Shown: one piece after another, positions 47,401 to 56,227 of the stretch | Position numbering within the stretch: position 1 is the stretch's first letter | Layout of the letters: the number at the start of each line of letters is the position of its first letter | NCBI GenBank assembly: GCA_023144005.1 | Contig: JAGLGN010000031.1 | Coordinates: 27,086 to 91,085 of the forward strand | Reading direction: 5' to 3' | Origin: a bacterium | Lineage (GTDB): Bacteria; AUK180 | DNA length: 64,000 bases | Made by a program: the position numbers and the translations under genes | Notes under the pieces: generated by a model | The model's database searches: none | What the model saw: only the letters and a program-made list of their open reading frames with translations | What the model was told of the DNA's origin: nothing

Positions 47401-48034
47401 AAAGGAAGTATGATATGCCGAAACTTCTGTCATAAATATCGTCCAGATTAAACCACCCTCTGACGTTCGACACCATTGCGGTAGGCTTATATTTCCCATA
47501 AAAGGTTTTATATTCGCCCTCGATCTTGCCCTTTTGCTCTATTTTAAATGCCTCGTCAATATCAATAATCCCATTTTTAATATATGGGCCGGAAGCATAG
47601 AAGCTGTCGATATAGCCGTGCTTAGCCGGAATAAAGCTATTGATATTAAGCTTGTCGATCAATCCCAGGGCATACCAGTATTCAATCCTGGTCAAAGGTT
47701 CTTTATCATCCGCAAGCCTATCCTCAAGTATCCCGCGTAACTCGTCGGCATACTCGCCTAACTGTGGACTTTCCATGATATAGAGCAATGAAAAGGTCTT
47801 GTTCAGCGGCGATTTGGCTTTTTTTATCGCCTTTAAGAGGATGTGATGGACCGCCTCATACCGCATTTCTGAATATAAGGCATAATCGATCAATTCATCA
47901 GCATTCAATTCACCCTTCTTCTCTAAACTTATCTTGAGCTCTTTGAATGAACTTTCCTCCGCGTAGAAGGAAACTCCAACTAAAATACTAATTATCGCTA
48001 ATAAGATCTTTGCCAAGAATGATCTGGACATCAA
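44495..48034 (-). CDS. Paralogous DUF3857 protein with degenerate transglutaminase region
   Basis: 1179 residues; signal peptide (1-24). Same order as the preceding entry: PA14-like segment (QVFIDGEKVFERRYMD), helical repeats, DUF3857 (DETITFFKDLSYRKLTRISIRVNN...). In the transglutaminase position the GDCKDK cysteine motif is replaced by ISKKAGQLDKMRLF, so catalysis is unlikely. A tandem duplication followed by loss of activity in one copy is inferred. Overlaps the LCP gene by 47 bases. Confidence 0.82.
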   Translation of the reverse strand: MMSRSFLAKILLAIISILVGVSFYAEESSFKELKISLEKKGELNADELIDYALYSEMRYEAVHHILLKAIKKAKSPLNKTFSLLYIMESPQLGEYADELRGILEDRLADDKEPLTRIEYWYALGLIDKLNINSFIPAKHGYIDSFYASGPYIKNGIIDIDEAFKIEQKGKIEGEYKTFYGKYKPTAMVSNVRGWFNLDDIYDRSFGISYFLSGIKAGEEGTYYLHYISQVPSQVFIDGEKVFERRYMDLNKGVRNIIELELGKGEHTVMVKADGSYNFEGYFLESGINGFMMQVFDGRGDPVDTNSETHKKGKLLSHSNISINDTYADEKVSRKAFKLANVLMNYGIPQDSYKMISAAAAANDSPIDSFFAGYICSRFPLLGFRNYSYNFYLRSNLGWSDNYTAQYFMGLTYLESGNFKEARKYIYALEDKIPSASHSLSLSIARLRYEQEMAAYSLLKLKEFIRNSKGTAMLFDIYDILKSAGEVELAVEALDKVEKAGIFNDEYIFRKLDLLISSKKMDDALALIDTVEHPVLKKKLEIMMMQAGLLSDERAEETLKYLLGSFPMNMHIMGLAADHYLQKGDHDRYLSIREDMLKKFSDIDDEMDRKIFGTPLPKKVYPEKDPISNYPLEIIEQDETITFFKDLSYRKLTRISIRVNNQKGVTALTNFNVGGDAVYTRVTNPSGREYYFHEAHGGELSLKGLLPGSIIDYVSISYYSRKFMNIYYTGLYPAILKMTIPFNKAVLRYEIPKGLKIKPKYSPSKAWDTGTKASKKASRAGYKTYTYTTPSGKRLKVEEAIPAPYTFLPSLFVNSGLDPEVFLKNFYFEIFTDKLIPAPILTYFDSFPGSEDDKVKALYDDLSVNYTEDTESDKDKSLLNIYISKKAGQLDKMRLFKAALEYWSVPHKFLIFSGISDDNTGGFFPEKISGQGLLVQHQGEMKFVAFSQNFIPIGGEVVPMRAAYLTSDGKDYELRSNLVMGGKSGFDIEYFWDLDTGDIDLSLVFRGEYSAYKSYMFDEKTSSNIGNQIISGFFPYVTTDEIRTIANRDNEPLKISVKGRFMRELGKGTYELPFKAIEISGIFGIDYPRKMPLLVAQPTYQRDVIHIKTEKKLDLRGYKEKVPGAYDYDFQVTKTPEGYRVERTVSIYSGIFYPSKILIILKKAEQLDKKEEKLLRAEVK

Positions 48035-49130
48035 ACACTCCTTTTTCTTCCCTTGGATATATTAATTCGATACCGAAATTGTTCTTTATCGCTTCAATGT
48101 CGCTGTGTTTTCCCGTATTATAAAAGACAACGCTTTGATCGTAATTCATGCGGTCCGCATTCTTGATGGAGACAACATCATAACCGAATTGCCTTAATTT
48201 AGTCGCGAACGCCTCACCGAAGCCGGGAACCCCGTTACCGTTCAGCAGCTCGACCAGGATCTTTTTCCGCTCTTCTTTCTGACCCTTTAAGAAACATTTA
48301 TCATAATCGAAATTCTTTTTCGGGATCCAATAACTTCCGCCCATTTCTTTCTCAGGGCCTCCGGGCAATGTCTTCATTATTACAGAGGCGCCATCAAAAC
48401 TCGCGAGAAGGTTCTTGATGTAAAATGCCTCCTTGATCCTAAAATTGGTTTTTAACTTCGACAATATTAATCTTATTATTTTCGGGTTTTTCATATACTC
48501 TCGTATTGAGTTTTTACCCAATAGAGAACTCATAAAATCCTTCTGTCTCTGTATGCGCCCAATATCTCCTCTACCGTCGCTTCTGTACCTGACGAACTCC
48601 AATGAGCGTTTGCCGTCAAAGCGATTGACCCCCTTTTTGATATCGATCAGAAGCTGGCCGTTCTTGTCAAAATAATACATATCCCGGGAGACATATACAT
48701 CCACTCCCCCCATCATGTCAATGACGCTTTCGAATACAGCGTAATCAAGAACAGCGTATCTCAAAGGCCGAATATGAAAATTCTCCTCCAGCACAAGAGA
48801 AAGTTTATCGCAACCGCCCTTGATCCCGCCTTTTGAGAATCCCCTGGCGAATACGCCGTTGATCCTCTGCTGCTTCCCGAGATAAGACACCTTGGTATCC
48901 CTAGGTATCGACATAAGGCGAAGAGAGCCCTGCGAAGACATCTTTCCCAAAATGATCGAATCGGCGCGGGAAAGATTCTCAACAGAATCCAATCCCACGA
49001 TAATGAAATATACATAACCGTCCTTTCTCATGCTTTTTTCCAGCGGGGATCGCGTGTATATGGAGAGCAGAACGATGCCGATGATCAAGGCCACAATAAT
49101 AAGAGCGATATATTTAATGTTCTTTTTCAT
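47988..49130 (-). CDS. LCP (LytR-CpsA-Psr) family protein with LytR_C domain
   Basis: 380 residues: membrane helix (8-26), LCP domain (about 42-200: IIVGLDS, SRADSIILG, SIPRDTKV, RINGVFARG, FVRYRSDGRGDIGRIQRQ), LytR_C domain (about 290-380). LCP enzymes transfer lipid-linked glycans to cell-wall or envelope acceptors. With the Wzy_C protein it points to envelope polysaccharide attachment. Overlaps yqeK-like by 17 bases. Confidence 0.93.
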   Translation of the reverse strand: MKKNIKYIALIIVALIIGIVLLSIYTRSPLEKSMRKDGYVYFIIVGLDSVENLSRADSIILGKMSSQGSLRLMSIPRDTKVSYLGKQQRINGVFARGFSKGGIKGGCDKLSLVLEENFHIRPLRYAVLDYAVFESVIDMMGGVDVYVSRDMYYFDKNGQLLIDIKKGVNRFDGKRSLEFVRYRSDGRGDIGRIQRQKDFMSSLLGKNSIREYMKNPKIIRLILSKLKTNFRIKEAFYIKNLLASFDGASVIMKTLPGGPEKEMGGSYWIPKKNFDYDKCFLKGQKEERKKILVELLNGNGVPGFGEAFATKLRQFGYDVVSIKNADRMNYDQSVVFYNTGKHSDIEAIKNNFGIELIYPREEKGVFDVQIILGKDLISDN

Positions 49131-49629
49131 ATTTGTCGATCAGTCCCTTGGTATTGGGATGTATTTCACTTTTGTTTTTCTCCAGGCAATTCAGCTTGGA
49201 AGAGGCCGTATAAAGGACGGCGGCGGTGATCTTACCATTCAACAATATCTCGCGTGCCTTCGTACTTTCTGAATATTCACGGTTATATTCGGCGAAATCA
49301 ATTACATATAGAAATTTCTCCAATGGTCCCGCGGCTGCTTTAATGGCAGGATGGGATCTGACCGCTTTTAATACCGCAGTATCCTTAATATTCAATTTTT
49401 CCTTTGCCGTCCGATATGAGATCTCCGCATGTTCCAATCTCCAAAAAGGCCGAGTTCTGTTCTTCTCATCACCTTTCCCGATATCATGAAGAAGTATCGC
49501 GTCCCTGAGTTTTTTTTCAAATCTCGGAGAAAAATGGAATACATTGGAACAATCATCACACAATCTCAGCATGCCTTCAATATGTGCCCAGCGGCTTCCT
49601 GAATACAAATGCCTTACCTTATCTTTCAT
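49114..49629 (-). CDS. yqeK: HD-domain hydrolase, YqeK-like
   Basis: 171 residues. HD pattern: H in GSRWAHIEG, HD in LLHDIGKGD, H in LEHAEIS, and a late Asp in VIDFAEYNRE. YqeK proteins (Ap4A hydrolases) are usually next to nadD, as here (11-base overlap). The SRWAHIEGM start resembles YqeK. Confidence 0.85.
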   Translation of the reverse strand: MKDKVRHLYSGSRWAHIEGMLRLCDDCSNVFHFSPRFEKKLRDAILLHDIGKGDEKNRTRPFWRLEHAEISYRTAKEKLNIKDTAVLKAVRSHPAIKAAAGPLEKFLYVIDFAEYNREYSESTKAREILLNGKITAAVLYTASSKLNCLEKNKSEIHPNTKGLIDKYEKEH

Positions 49630-50182
49630 ATAGGCCCTTTCGTAGAATGTATTTTTCCACCGCCTGCGGCACTAATCCGCTGATACTCCTTCCCTCCGCC
49701 GTCCTTTTTCTTATCATGCTCGAGGAAATGGGTAGAACCGGAAATGGAAAAATAGTGAAGTCCAGGATCTCTGCCAATGGTTCTCCGCGCGGTATAACAT
49801 GAAAAACAGCCATTTGAAGCAGTTCTTTCCATCTGTACCATGTCCTGAAGGCATTTGCCTGATCACTGCCGATCAGAGCATGTATCTCAAGATCAGGGGC
49901 ACGGAAGTGTTCCAGCGTATTGAAGAAATAGGCAGGACCTGTCTGATCCAGCTCGTGATCGGAGATCGTAATATCTTCTGCTTTCGGAAATGCCAGTTTG
50001 AGCATCTCCATCCTATCTTCAATTGATGTATCCGGTGCTTCACGATGAGGAGGCGTCCCATTGGGGATTATTATCAATTCAGCATCCAAATGCTCTTTCA
50101 GGCGAAGAACAGAGGCCAGATGGCCATTGTGTATCGGATTGAAGGTTCCTCCGTAGAGGAGCTTTCTGTTATTCAACGCCAC
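49619..50182 (-). CDS. nadD: Nicotinate-nucleotide adenylyltransferase
   Basis: 187 residues. GGTFNPIHNGHL, IPNGTPPHRE, GSDQANAFRTWYRW, and the C-terminal SSSMIRKRTAEGRSISGLVP. Makes nicotinate adenine dinucleotide; nadK further along in the same run completes NADP supply. Overlaps ompH-like by 14 bases. Confidence 0.96.
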   Translation of the reverse strand: MALNNRKLLYGGTFNPIHNGHLASVLRLKEHLDAELIIIPNGTPPHREAPDTSIEDRMEMLKLAFPKAEDITISDHELDQTGPAYFFNTLEHFRAPDLEIHALIGSDQANAFRTWYRWKELLQMAVFHVIPRGEPLAEILDFTIFPFPVLPISSSMIRKRTAEGRSISGLVPQAVEKYILRKGLYER

Positions 50183-50774
50183 CCGCGGGAGTGCTGTCTT
50201 CTTCGGCGTTCTCTTCCTCGGGGTCTTGGAACTCCTCGGGATGCAATGTGATATAATCGCTGTTCAATTTCTCAATGATATAATCAGAGAGGTCCACATC
50301 GGGAGTGGAATAGTAGATCTCTTTCTTTTCAAGGATAATATTGAAGCCGTATTTCGAAGCGATATCCTTGATCGCCCTGTACACATTCTTCAATATCTCT
50401 TCATTGAGCTTCGACTCCTCCGTCATCAGGTTTTCATCGATACTTCTCCGCTTGATCTGGTATTCCCTTCTTAAACGCAGGATCTGAGACCATCTGCGGG
50501 ACAGCTCATCGCCGTAAAGGAACGGCTCGTCAAGCTTGAGCTGCATCAATGTAGAATCCAGGGATTCCTTCAGCGGATCCAGGCGCGAATATCTTTTGTT
50601 CCGCATTTCATCGAACAATCCCTGATAATTCCTTGCCAGAATGTAATTTGATATGATCTTCTGAATGTCCACATACCCCACCTTCACAAAGATCTTGGAT
50701 CTGAGGTCGTCCTTTCCGGCATATATTGTGAAGATCATCCCTACAATAGCGAACAGTATTAATGCTCTTTTCAT
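50169..50774 (-). CDS. OmpH/Skp-like periplasmic chaperone
   Basis: 201 residues; signal peptide 1-19, then VGYVDIQKIISNY (typical OmpH start), long charged helices and the C-terminal YGFNIILEKKEIYYSTPDVDLSDYIIEKLN. Acidic tail of about 20 residues. Supports folding of outer-membrane proteins. Overlaps hisS by 4 bases. Confidence 0.85.
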   Translation of the reverse strand: MKRALILFAIVGMIFTIYAGKDDLRSKIFVKVGYVDIQKIISNYILARNYQGLFDEMRNKRYSRLDPLKESLDSTLMQLKLDEPFLYGDELSRRWSQILRLRREYQIKRRSIDENLMTEESKLNEEILKNVYRAIKDIASKYGFNIILEKKEIYYSTPDVDLSDYIIEKLNSDYITLHPEEFQDPEEENAEEDSTPAGGVE

Positions 50775-52012
50775 TTCCCCTTCTCCTTGATGTCCTTGAA
50801 AAATGCTTTCAACTTCTTTGATATTTGACTTCTATCAGCCAAATCCTTTATACGGATCTCGTCTTTTTCTATCTCTTCATCACCAAGGATCACCGCTTTT
50901 TTGATCCCGTATGTATCAGCGTATTTGAATTGCTTTGTTAATTTCACATTTTCGGGATAATAGAGCGTAGAGTATCCCGCTTCGGTAAGTTCCTTCAAGA
51001 CCGCCAGTTCCTTCATTGTATTCCCTGAATTCATGATCATATAATCATAGGCCTGCCGCGCTCTTTCGCCCTTTTCAGACAAGATCTGATAAAGTCTTTC
51101 AAATCCGAGGGAGATCCCGCATGCCGGCACCTTCAGGCCCAGAAGATTCTCTATCAACCCGTCATACCTTCCGCCCGCTGCGACTGTCCCCATATTTTCA
51201 CCTGAGAGAATTATCTCGAATACGGTATCGGTATAATAGGAGAGCCCCCGCGCTAAAAGAGGCGAGAATTCAATGATCGAGGGATCGAAGAAGGCGGAGA
51301 AATACTTCTTTATGGAAGCGATGCTTTCTGGAACTTGATCCTTCGCGGAGGTCAATTCCTTGATTATGCCTGCAGGTTCCTTGGAAAGGCCCTTTTCCTT
51401 GAGGTATATGATAACCTTGTCCATACCCATCTTATCCGCCTTATCGATACCGGTCATGAATAATACCGCTTCATCCCCTTCTATACCAAACTTCTTTAAA
51501 AAATCATTGAGAAATATTCGGGAATTGATGAGTATCTTGAAATCTTTGAGTCCAAGCTCATTCAGAATACGGGTAGTGGCAATGAGTATCTCGGCATCTG
51601 ATAAATAGGAAGCTGAACCGATAACATCTATGTCGCATTGGTAGAATTCTCTGAAGCGCCCCCTCTGCGGATTGTCATATCTGTAAACCCTTTGGATCTG
51701 ATATCGCTTGAAGGGCAATTTCAATTTATTGAAGTTCATCGCGACATACCTTGACAGAGGAACGGTCAGGTCATAGATCATTCCCAGCGGCCTGCCCGCG
51801 CGGTCCTCAAAATTGTATATCAGCTTACTGCCCTCATCTCCGTATTTCTCCATCAGGAGATCAAGGCCCTCAAGTGTCGGTGTTTCGAGAGGTAAGAACC
51901 CAAAGGATCTGAAGTTCCTTCGGATTATCTCCATTATTTCTTCCCGTAAAAGCATCTTTTGCGGACCGAAATCCCTCATGCCTTTAACGGTGTTTAACTG
52001 TGCTTTTTTCAT
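50771..52012 (-). CDS. hisS: Histidyl-tRNA synthetase
   Basis: 413 residues. The second of two adjacent ATGs (52012) has AGGAAG four bases upstream; the first (52015) is too close. Class II motifs: RGRFREFYQCDIDVIG, LARGLSYYTDTVFEI, AAGGRYDGL, CGISLGFERL. First gene of the 31-gene run. Confidence 0.97.
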   Translation of the reverse strand: MKKAQLNTVKGMRDFGPQKMLLREEIMEIIRRNFRSFGFLPLETPTLEGLDLLMEKYGDEGSKLIYNFEDRAGRPLGMIYDLTVPLSRYVAMNFNKLKLPFKRYQIQRVYRYDNPQRGRFREFYQCDIDVIGSASYLSDAEILIATTRILNELGLKDFKILINSRIFLNDFLKKFGIEGDEAVLFMTGIDKADKMGMDKVIIYLKEKGLSKEPAGIIKELTSAKDQVPESIASIKKYFSAFFDPSIIEFSPLLARGLSYYTDTVFEIILSGENMGTVAAGGRYDGLIENLLGLKVPACGISLGFERLYQILSEKGERARQAYDYMIMNSGNTMKELAVLKELTEAGYSTLYYPENVKLTKQFKYADTYGIKKAVILGDEEIEKDEIRIKDLADRSQISKKLKAFFKDIKEKGK

Positions 52013-52033
52013 CATACTTCCTATTTATTGTTT

Positions 52034-52062
52034 ATTATATTATAATAGGCCTTTGTTTTCAA
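52034..52062 (-). promoter_or_regulatory. Strong sigma70-type promoter for the hisS run
   Basis: TTGAAA (52062-52057), 17-bp spacer, perfect TATAAT (52039-52034) on the minus strand. Predicted transcript start near 52027, giving a leader of about 15 bases with AGGAAG. Confidence 0.75.
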
Positions 52063-52079
52063 GTTAAATTAGGGACAAG

Positions 52080-52320
52080 TGCACAAGGCATCAGAGAGTA
52101 CGAAGTACGAGGTGCGATGTACGAAGTGAAAACAAAAACAATATCCACATCCGTAACCGAAAAACCATAATTTCGATCCCTTTATTAAAATCATCCGTAG
52201 AAATATAGAACGCCGGAGCGATCAGCCTACGGGACGGAAGGTTGAATATTTTAACTTAATACATCCAATTTAGACAAATAAGTGGGTTGAAAAATTCACC
52301 ACCTCCGTCCCTGGAGGATG
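52080..52320. other. Non-coding stretch with a degenerate GTACGA repeat
   Basis: No gene seen. At about 52098-52130 the unit GTACGAAGTACGAGGTGCGA / TGTACGAAGTG repeats imperfectly. Near 52300-52316 CCTCC-GTCCCT-GGAGG can form a small hairpin. Confidence 0.5.
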
Positions 52321-52591
52321 GTGTTCTGAGTCATAAATATGATAACAATGGATTACTTAGATTTGAGCCAATTCCAACGAACAATGAGTGCGGCGTACCC
52401 TTGGTGGTACGCTAACGAAGAGAGAGGAAGAAATTGACCAAAGATGAGATTACCCTTCGGGCTGAAGCTCTTTCTATGTCTTCTGCGTTGCTCGTCGCTT
52501 ACAGACCCTCAGGGTATGCAGCGTTCCTCACGCCTTGAATACGGAGCAAAAGAGCATCAGCCATTGAAATCTTATTTATGACTCAAAACAC
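52321..52591. mobile_element. MITE-like element, copy 1 (271 bp)
   Basis: Terminal inverted repeats of 31 bp (52321-52351 and 52561-52591), about 27 matches, beginning GTGTT and containing GAGTCATAAATA. The interior aligns with copy 2 across its length (for example CCTTCGGGCTGAAGCTCTTT, TCTTCTGCGTTGCTCGTCGC). No coding capacity seen. Confidence 0.7.
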
Positions 52592-52655
52592 TTGGGCGGG
52601 TGGAGGGAGAATGGGTATAGAATCATGCGCAATCATTCTTCACACATCTTCGAAT

Positions 52656-52746
52656 GTCATTCTGAAAGAGCGGTAGCGACTGAAGAATCCATCTCCTTTC
52701 TTTTCCCCACCTTTCAACCTTGAACCTTTGAACTTTTGAACAATCT
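52656..52746. repeat. Dispersed short repeats between the two MITE-like elements
   Basis: GTCATTC ... GAAGAATCCATCT (52656-52694) and TTGAACCTTTGAACTTTTG (about 52721-52739). Reverse-complement relatives of the second, and a related GTCATTC...ATCCATCT unit, lie at 63803-63960. Confidence 0.5.
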
Positions 52747-52809
52747 TCTCCACTCCACACATTTTCTAATCCCATTCTGTTTGAATGTTCTTTAATATTT
52801 CTTTTGACC

Positions 52810-53086
52810 TAGTGTACTGTTCCATAAATACCATGACAATGGAATGTTTAGATTTGAGTCAATTCCAACGAACAATGAGCGCAGTGTACCCTTAGTGGTC
52901 CATAAGCGAAGAGAGAGGAATGAATTGATCAAAGATGACGTTCCCTTCGGGCTGAAGCTCTTTTTCTGTCTTCTGCGTTGCTCGTCGCTTACATACCGCA
53001 GTGGGTATGCGGCGCTCCTCGCGCCTTGAATACGGATTGAAAATAGCATCAGCCATTGTTATGGTATTTATGGAACAGTACACTAT
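52810..53086. mobile_element. MITE-like element, copy 2 (277 bp)
   Basis: Terminal inverted repeats 52810-52842 and 53054-53086 (33 bp, nearly perfect), containing GTACTGTTCCATAAATACCA. Bounded by TA at both outer ends, as after insertion into TA by IS630/Tc1-type transposases. Interior similar to copy 1. Lies 77 bp before the EF-G gene. Confidence 0.75.
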
Positions 53087-53100
53087 GAACAGAAATCCTG

Positions 53101-53129
53101 TTGACTTTATTGAGAAAAGCGGGTATAAC
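53101..53129 (+). promoter_or_regulatory. Strong sigma70-type promoter for EF-G
   Basis: TTGACT (53101-53106), 17-bp spacer, TATAAC (53124-53129). It is outside the MITE-like element. Start site expected near 53136. Confidence 0.7.
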
Positions 53130-53163
53130 TTGAGCTGGATTTAAGGCCAAGGAGAAAGAACGA

Positions 53164-55233
53164 ATGCATTCATTAAGAAAAATTAGAGATATTGGAATAG
53201 TTGCCCATATCGATGCCGGCAAGACAACAACAACCGAGAGAATTCTGTACTATACCGGTAAGACACATAAAATTGGTGAGGTTCATGAAGGTACTGCTGT
53301 AATGGACTGGATGAAACAGGAACAGGAAAGAGGGATTACAATTACTTCTGCTGCTACAACCTGCAGGTGGAAGGATCATACGATAAATATTATTGACACT
53401 CCTGGGCATGTGGATTTTACCGGTGAGGTTGAAAGATCTTTAAGGGTTCTGGATGGGTGTGTTGTTGTATTCTGCGGTTTCGGCGGAGTGGAATCTCAAA
53501 CCGAGACAGTATGGAGACAGGCCGATAGATACAATGTGCCCAGGATTACTTTTATCAATAAAATGGACAGAGACGGCTCTGATTTTATGGGTGTGGTGCA
53601 TGAAATGAGAGAGAGGTTAAAAGCTAATGATGCATGTCCTTTACAGTTGCCAATTGGAGAAGCTAAGGATTTTAAAGGGGTAGTGGATCTTATTGAGATG
53701 AAAGCTAAAATCTATAAAGATAAGGTTGGAGCAGAGATCTATATTCAAGAAATTCCTAGTGATTTAATCAAGCCTGCTGTTAAGATGAGGGCAGAACTGA
53801 TTGAGAAACTTGCCGAACATGATGACAGAATTGCAGAATTATTTTTTGATGAGAAACCGATCCCGGTGCATATTCTGAAAGATGCAATAAGAAATGCAAC
53901 TATAAATTTCAAATTCGTACCTGTTTTTTGCGGTGCTGCATTAAAGAACAGGGGGATACAACTGCTGCTTGATGCAATAATAGATTATCTTCCTTCACCT
54001 GCTGATGTTCCTGCGATGACAGGAATTAATCCGGAAAATGGTGAACAAGAGAGCAGGATTTCTGATCCGAATAGCCCTTTCTCAGCGATTGTATTCAAGA
54101 TTATGACTGATCCCTATGTAGGAAGACTTGCATTTATCAGGGTTTATTCAGGTAGCATTAAAAAGGGTTCATTTATATACAATCCTAATCGTAATAAAAG
54201 AGAAAGAATCTCCAGAATATTGGAGATGCATGCGAACTATAGAGAGGATAAAGATAAGCTTGTTGCCGGAGAGATCGCAGCAATAGTTGGTTTTAAAGAG
54301 ACCTCAACAGGCGACAGTCTTTGTGATCAAAATAGTCCTATCCTTTTAGAGCCAATTCATTTCCCGCTTCCGGTTATTTCTGTAGCAATAGAAGCAGCGA
54401 ACAAAGCTGAAGAACAAAAATTAGGAATTGCTTTAAATAAACTTATCTCTGAGGATCCCACTTTAAAACTAGGATTCGACGAAGAAAGTGGTCAGGTTAT
54501 TGTAAAAGGTATGGGCGAGCTTCATTTAGAAATTATAGTTGACAGATTAAAAGAAGAGTTTAATGTTGAATGCAAAGTATCCGTGCCCGTTGTAACTTAC
54601 AAAAAGACAATAACAAAGATTGTATCTGTGGAAGAAAAATACGTGAAACAGACCGGTGGGCATGGACAGTACGGTCATGTGGAAATGGAATTTATACCTT
54701 TAGGACTCGACAAAGGAATAGAGTTTGAAACAAGAGTTAGAGAAGGAAGGATTCCCAAAAAATATTTTCAGGCAATTGAAGAAGGAACAAAGGAAGCACT
54801 TTCAAATGTTACATCAGGTAATTTTGCTGTGACAGATATAAAAGCAATACTTCTTGACGGTTCATTTCATGAGGTTGATTCTTCGGTTAATTCATTTAAA
54901 ATTGCAGCAATTAGAGCAACAAAAAAAGCTTTGGAAAAAAGTTCACAGATCTTACTGGAACCTGTAATGAAATTAGAGATAATAGTTCCAAATGAATATT
55001 TAGGGAGAGTTTTAGAAGACTTCAGTTTAAGAAGGGGTAATGTGAAAGAGTTGATTAGCAGTGATAGTCAGCATATTATAAGGGGTGAGTCTCCACTATC
55101 TGAGATGTTTGGATATGCAACGGTGCTGAGATCATTAACTCGGGGGAGAGCAGTATTCAGTATGGAGCCGGCTCACTTTCAAAAGGTTCCAAAGCAGATA
55201 GCAGACAAGCTGGCTAATACAGAGAACAGTTAA
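53164..55233 (+). CDS. fusA: Translation elongation factor G
   Basis: 689 residues, standard length. [13 protein letters not shown] (G1), [20 protein letters not shown] (switch I), [15 protein letters not shown], domain [14 protein letters not shown]-terminal [16 protein letters not shown] eight bases upstream. The only plus-strand gene; base and codon use are clearly more A/T-rich than in hisS or NicO. No rpsL/rpsG/tuf neighbours. It may be a second, transferred EF-G copy or simply a detached fusA. Confidence 0.95.
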   Translation: MHSLRKIRDIGIVAHIDAGKTTTTERILYYTGKTHKIGEVHEGTAVMDWMKQEQERGITITSAATTCRWKDHTINIIDTPGHVDFTGEVERSLRVLDGCVVVFCGFGGVESQTETVWRQADRYNVPRITFINKMDRDGSDFMGVVHEMRERLKANDACPLQLPIGEAKDFKGVVDLIEMKAKIYKDKVGAEIYIQEIPSDLIKPAVKMRAELIEKLAEHDDRIAELFFDEKPIPVHILKDAIRNATINFKFVPVFCGAALKNRGIQLLLDAIIDYLPSPADVPAMTGINPENGEQESRISDPNSPFSAIVFKIMTDPYVGRLAFIRVYSGSIKKGSFIYNPNRNKRERISRILEMHANYREDKDKLVAGEIAAIVGFKETSTGDSLCDQNSPILLEPIHFPLPVISVAIEAANKAEEQKLGIALNKLISEDPTLKLGFDEESGQVIVKGMGELHLEIIVDRLKEEFNVECKVSVPVVTYKKTITKIVSVEEKYVKQTGGHGQYGHVEMEFIPLGLDKGIEFETRVREGRIPKKYFQAIEEGTKEALSNVTSGNFAVTDIKAILLDGSFHEVDSSVNSFKIAAIRATKKALEKSSQILLEPVMKLEIIVPNEYLGRVLEDFSLRRGNVKELISSDSQHIIRGESPLSEMFGYATVLRSLTRGRAVFSMEPAHFQKVPKQIADKLANTENS

Positions 55234-55240
55234 AGTGTTC

Positions 55241-55261
55241 AATGCATGCTTTGCATGCGTT
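55241..55261 (+). terminator. Hairpin after EF-G, no U-tract
   Basis: AATGCATGC-TTT-GCATGCGTT: nine-base-pair stem with a three-base loop, eight bases after the stop. No run of T follows, so an intrinsic terminator is uncertain. It lies between convergent EF-G and NicO genes. Confidence 0.4.
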
Positions 55262-55314
55262 CAAGTGCATCATTGATAATTCGGGGACGATAGATTTTCC
55301 TCTGCGGAGCCCTT

Positions 55315-56223
55315 TTATACACTCATCAACAGCATGAAAAGACCTACCAGTATGATCAGCATACTGCTGATTATCTCTGTCGCGGACTCAAAAGTTTTCA
55401 TACCTTTGCCGTCACTTCCGAATGCCTTCAATGCACCCTTTTTTGCAAGGATGGTCAGGAGACAGACCAATGAGAGGATCACAGCCATTCCCAGCGCTAC
55501 GAAAAGTGCGGAAACGACCCCAAGCCATACCAGATCCAGAGAAAGGAAAAAGAGGAGAATAATAGCGGCGCCGGGACAAGGAATGATCCCGATGGGAAGG
55601 ATCACAGATAGCATCTCTTTCATAGAGAGCTCCTGAATATCACCCGTACCGGATTTATTCGAAGCTTTTTTCCTAATTGACAAGATTGCGCTTATCAGCA
55701 TATATGCGCCAATAATACTTATCAGGCTGAAGCTGATTATCTTGATGAACCGGCTGAATCTCTCAAATGAGGAGAGATAGGCCTGTTTCACGATGAAATA
55801 TATTCCCAGTACCATAACCACGGCGGATAAGGTGTGGATGAAGGCGATGGCCGTCCCCACAAAGATGCCCTTCAGCATCTTAGCTTTCTTGGATAAAAAG
55901 AATGAGAATGAGATAAACTTCCCATGGCCCGGCCCGATTGCATGCAGCAGGCCGAAGATAAAGGAGAAAAATATCAGTGAAAATATCGCCTTGACATCGC
56001 CGTCCTTTACCCTTCGGGACAGATCGGTCAGTTTTCTATTGAGCTTGTGCTGGGCTGCGGCGACAGCATTGAATATCTTCCTGATGAATGTGGGATACTT
56101 GACTTTTTTTACTGCTTTCTTTTTTTCGGGTTGATTGACAAACGGATTATCAGCAGCATAAATAAGTGTAGGAAAAAAGAAAAACGGGATAAGAAGCAAA
56201 AGAGTGATCTTTCTCAATGCCAT
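55315..56223 (-). CDS. NicO-family nickel/cobalt transporter
   Basis: 302 residues from ATG 56223, giving signal peptide MALRKITLLLLIPFFFFPTLIYA; the longer reading to 56295 would overlap DUF1007 deeply. Six to seven membrane helices, with the family motif HAIGPGHGKFISFSFFLS and a later LPIGIIPCPGAAIILLF. Exports or imports Ni/Co in this family. 4 bp after the DUF1007 gene. Confidence 0.9.
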   Translation of the reverse strand: MALRKITLLLLIPFFFFPTLIYAADNPFVNQPEKKKAVKKVKYPTFIRKIFNAVAAAQHKLNRKLTDLSRRVKDGDVKAIFSLIFFSFIFGLLHAIGPGHGKFISFSFFLSKKAKMLKGIFVGTAIAFIHTLSAVVMVLGIYFIVKQAYLSSFERFSRFIKIISFSLISIIGAYMLISAILSIRKKASNKSGTGDIQELSMKEMLSVILPIGIIPCPGAAIILLFFLSLDLVWLGVVSALFVALGMAVILSLVCLLTILAKKGALKAFGSDGKGMKTFESATEIISSMLIILVGLFMLLMSV

Positions 56224-56227
56224 AATA

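Noticed and set aside
52792..53049. 85-codon minus-strand frame in the MITE-like element
   Set aside because: Frame is broken in copy 1 and has no ribosome site; the region is explained by the element.
55278..55291. TTCGGGGACGA as a RAYT end
   Set aside because: Only about ten bases match the RAYT ends and no partner end was found within 1 kb.
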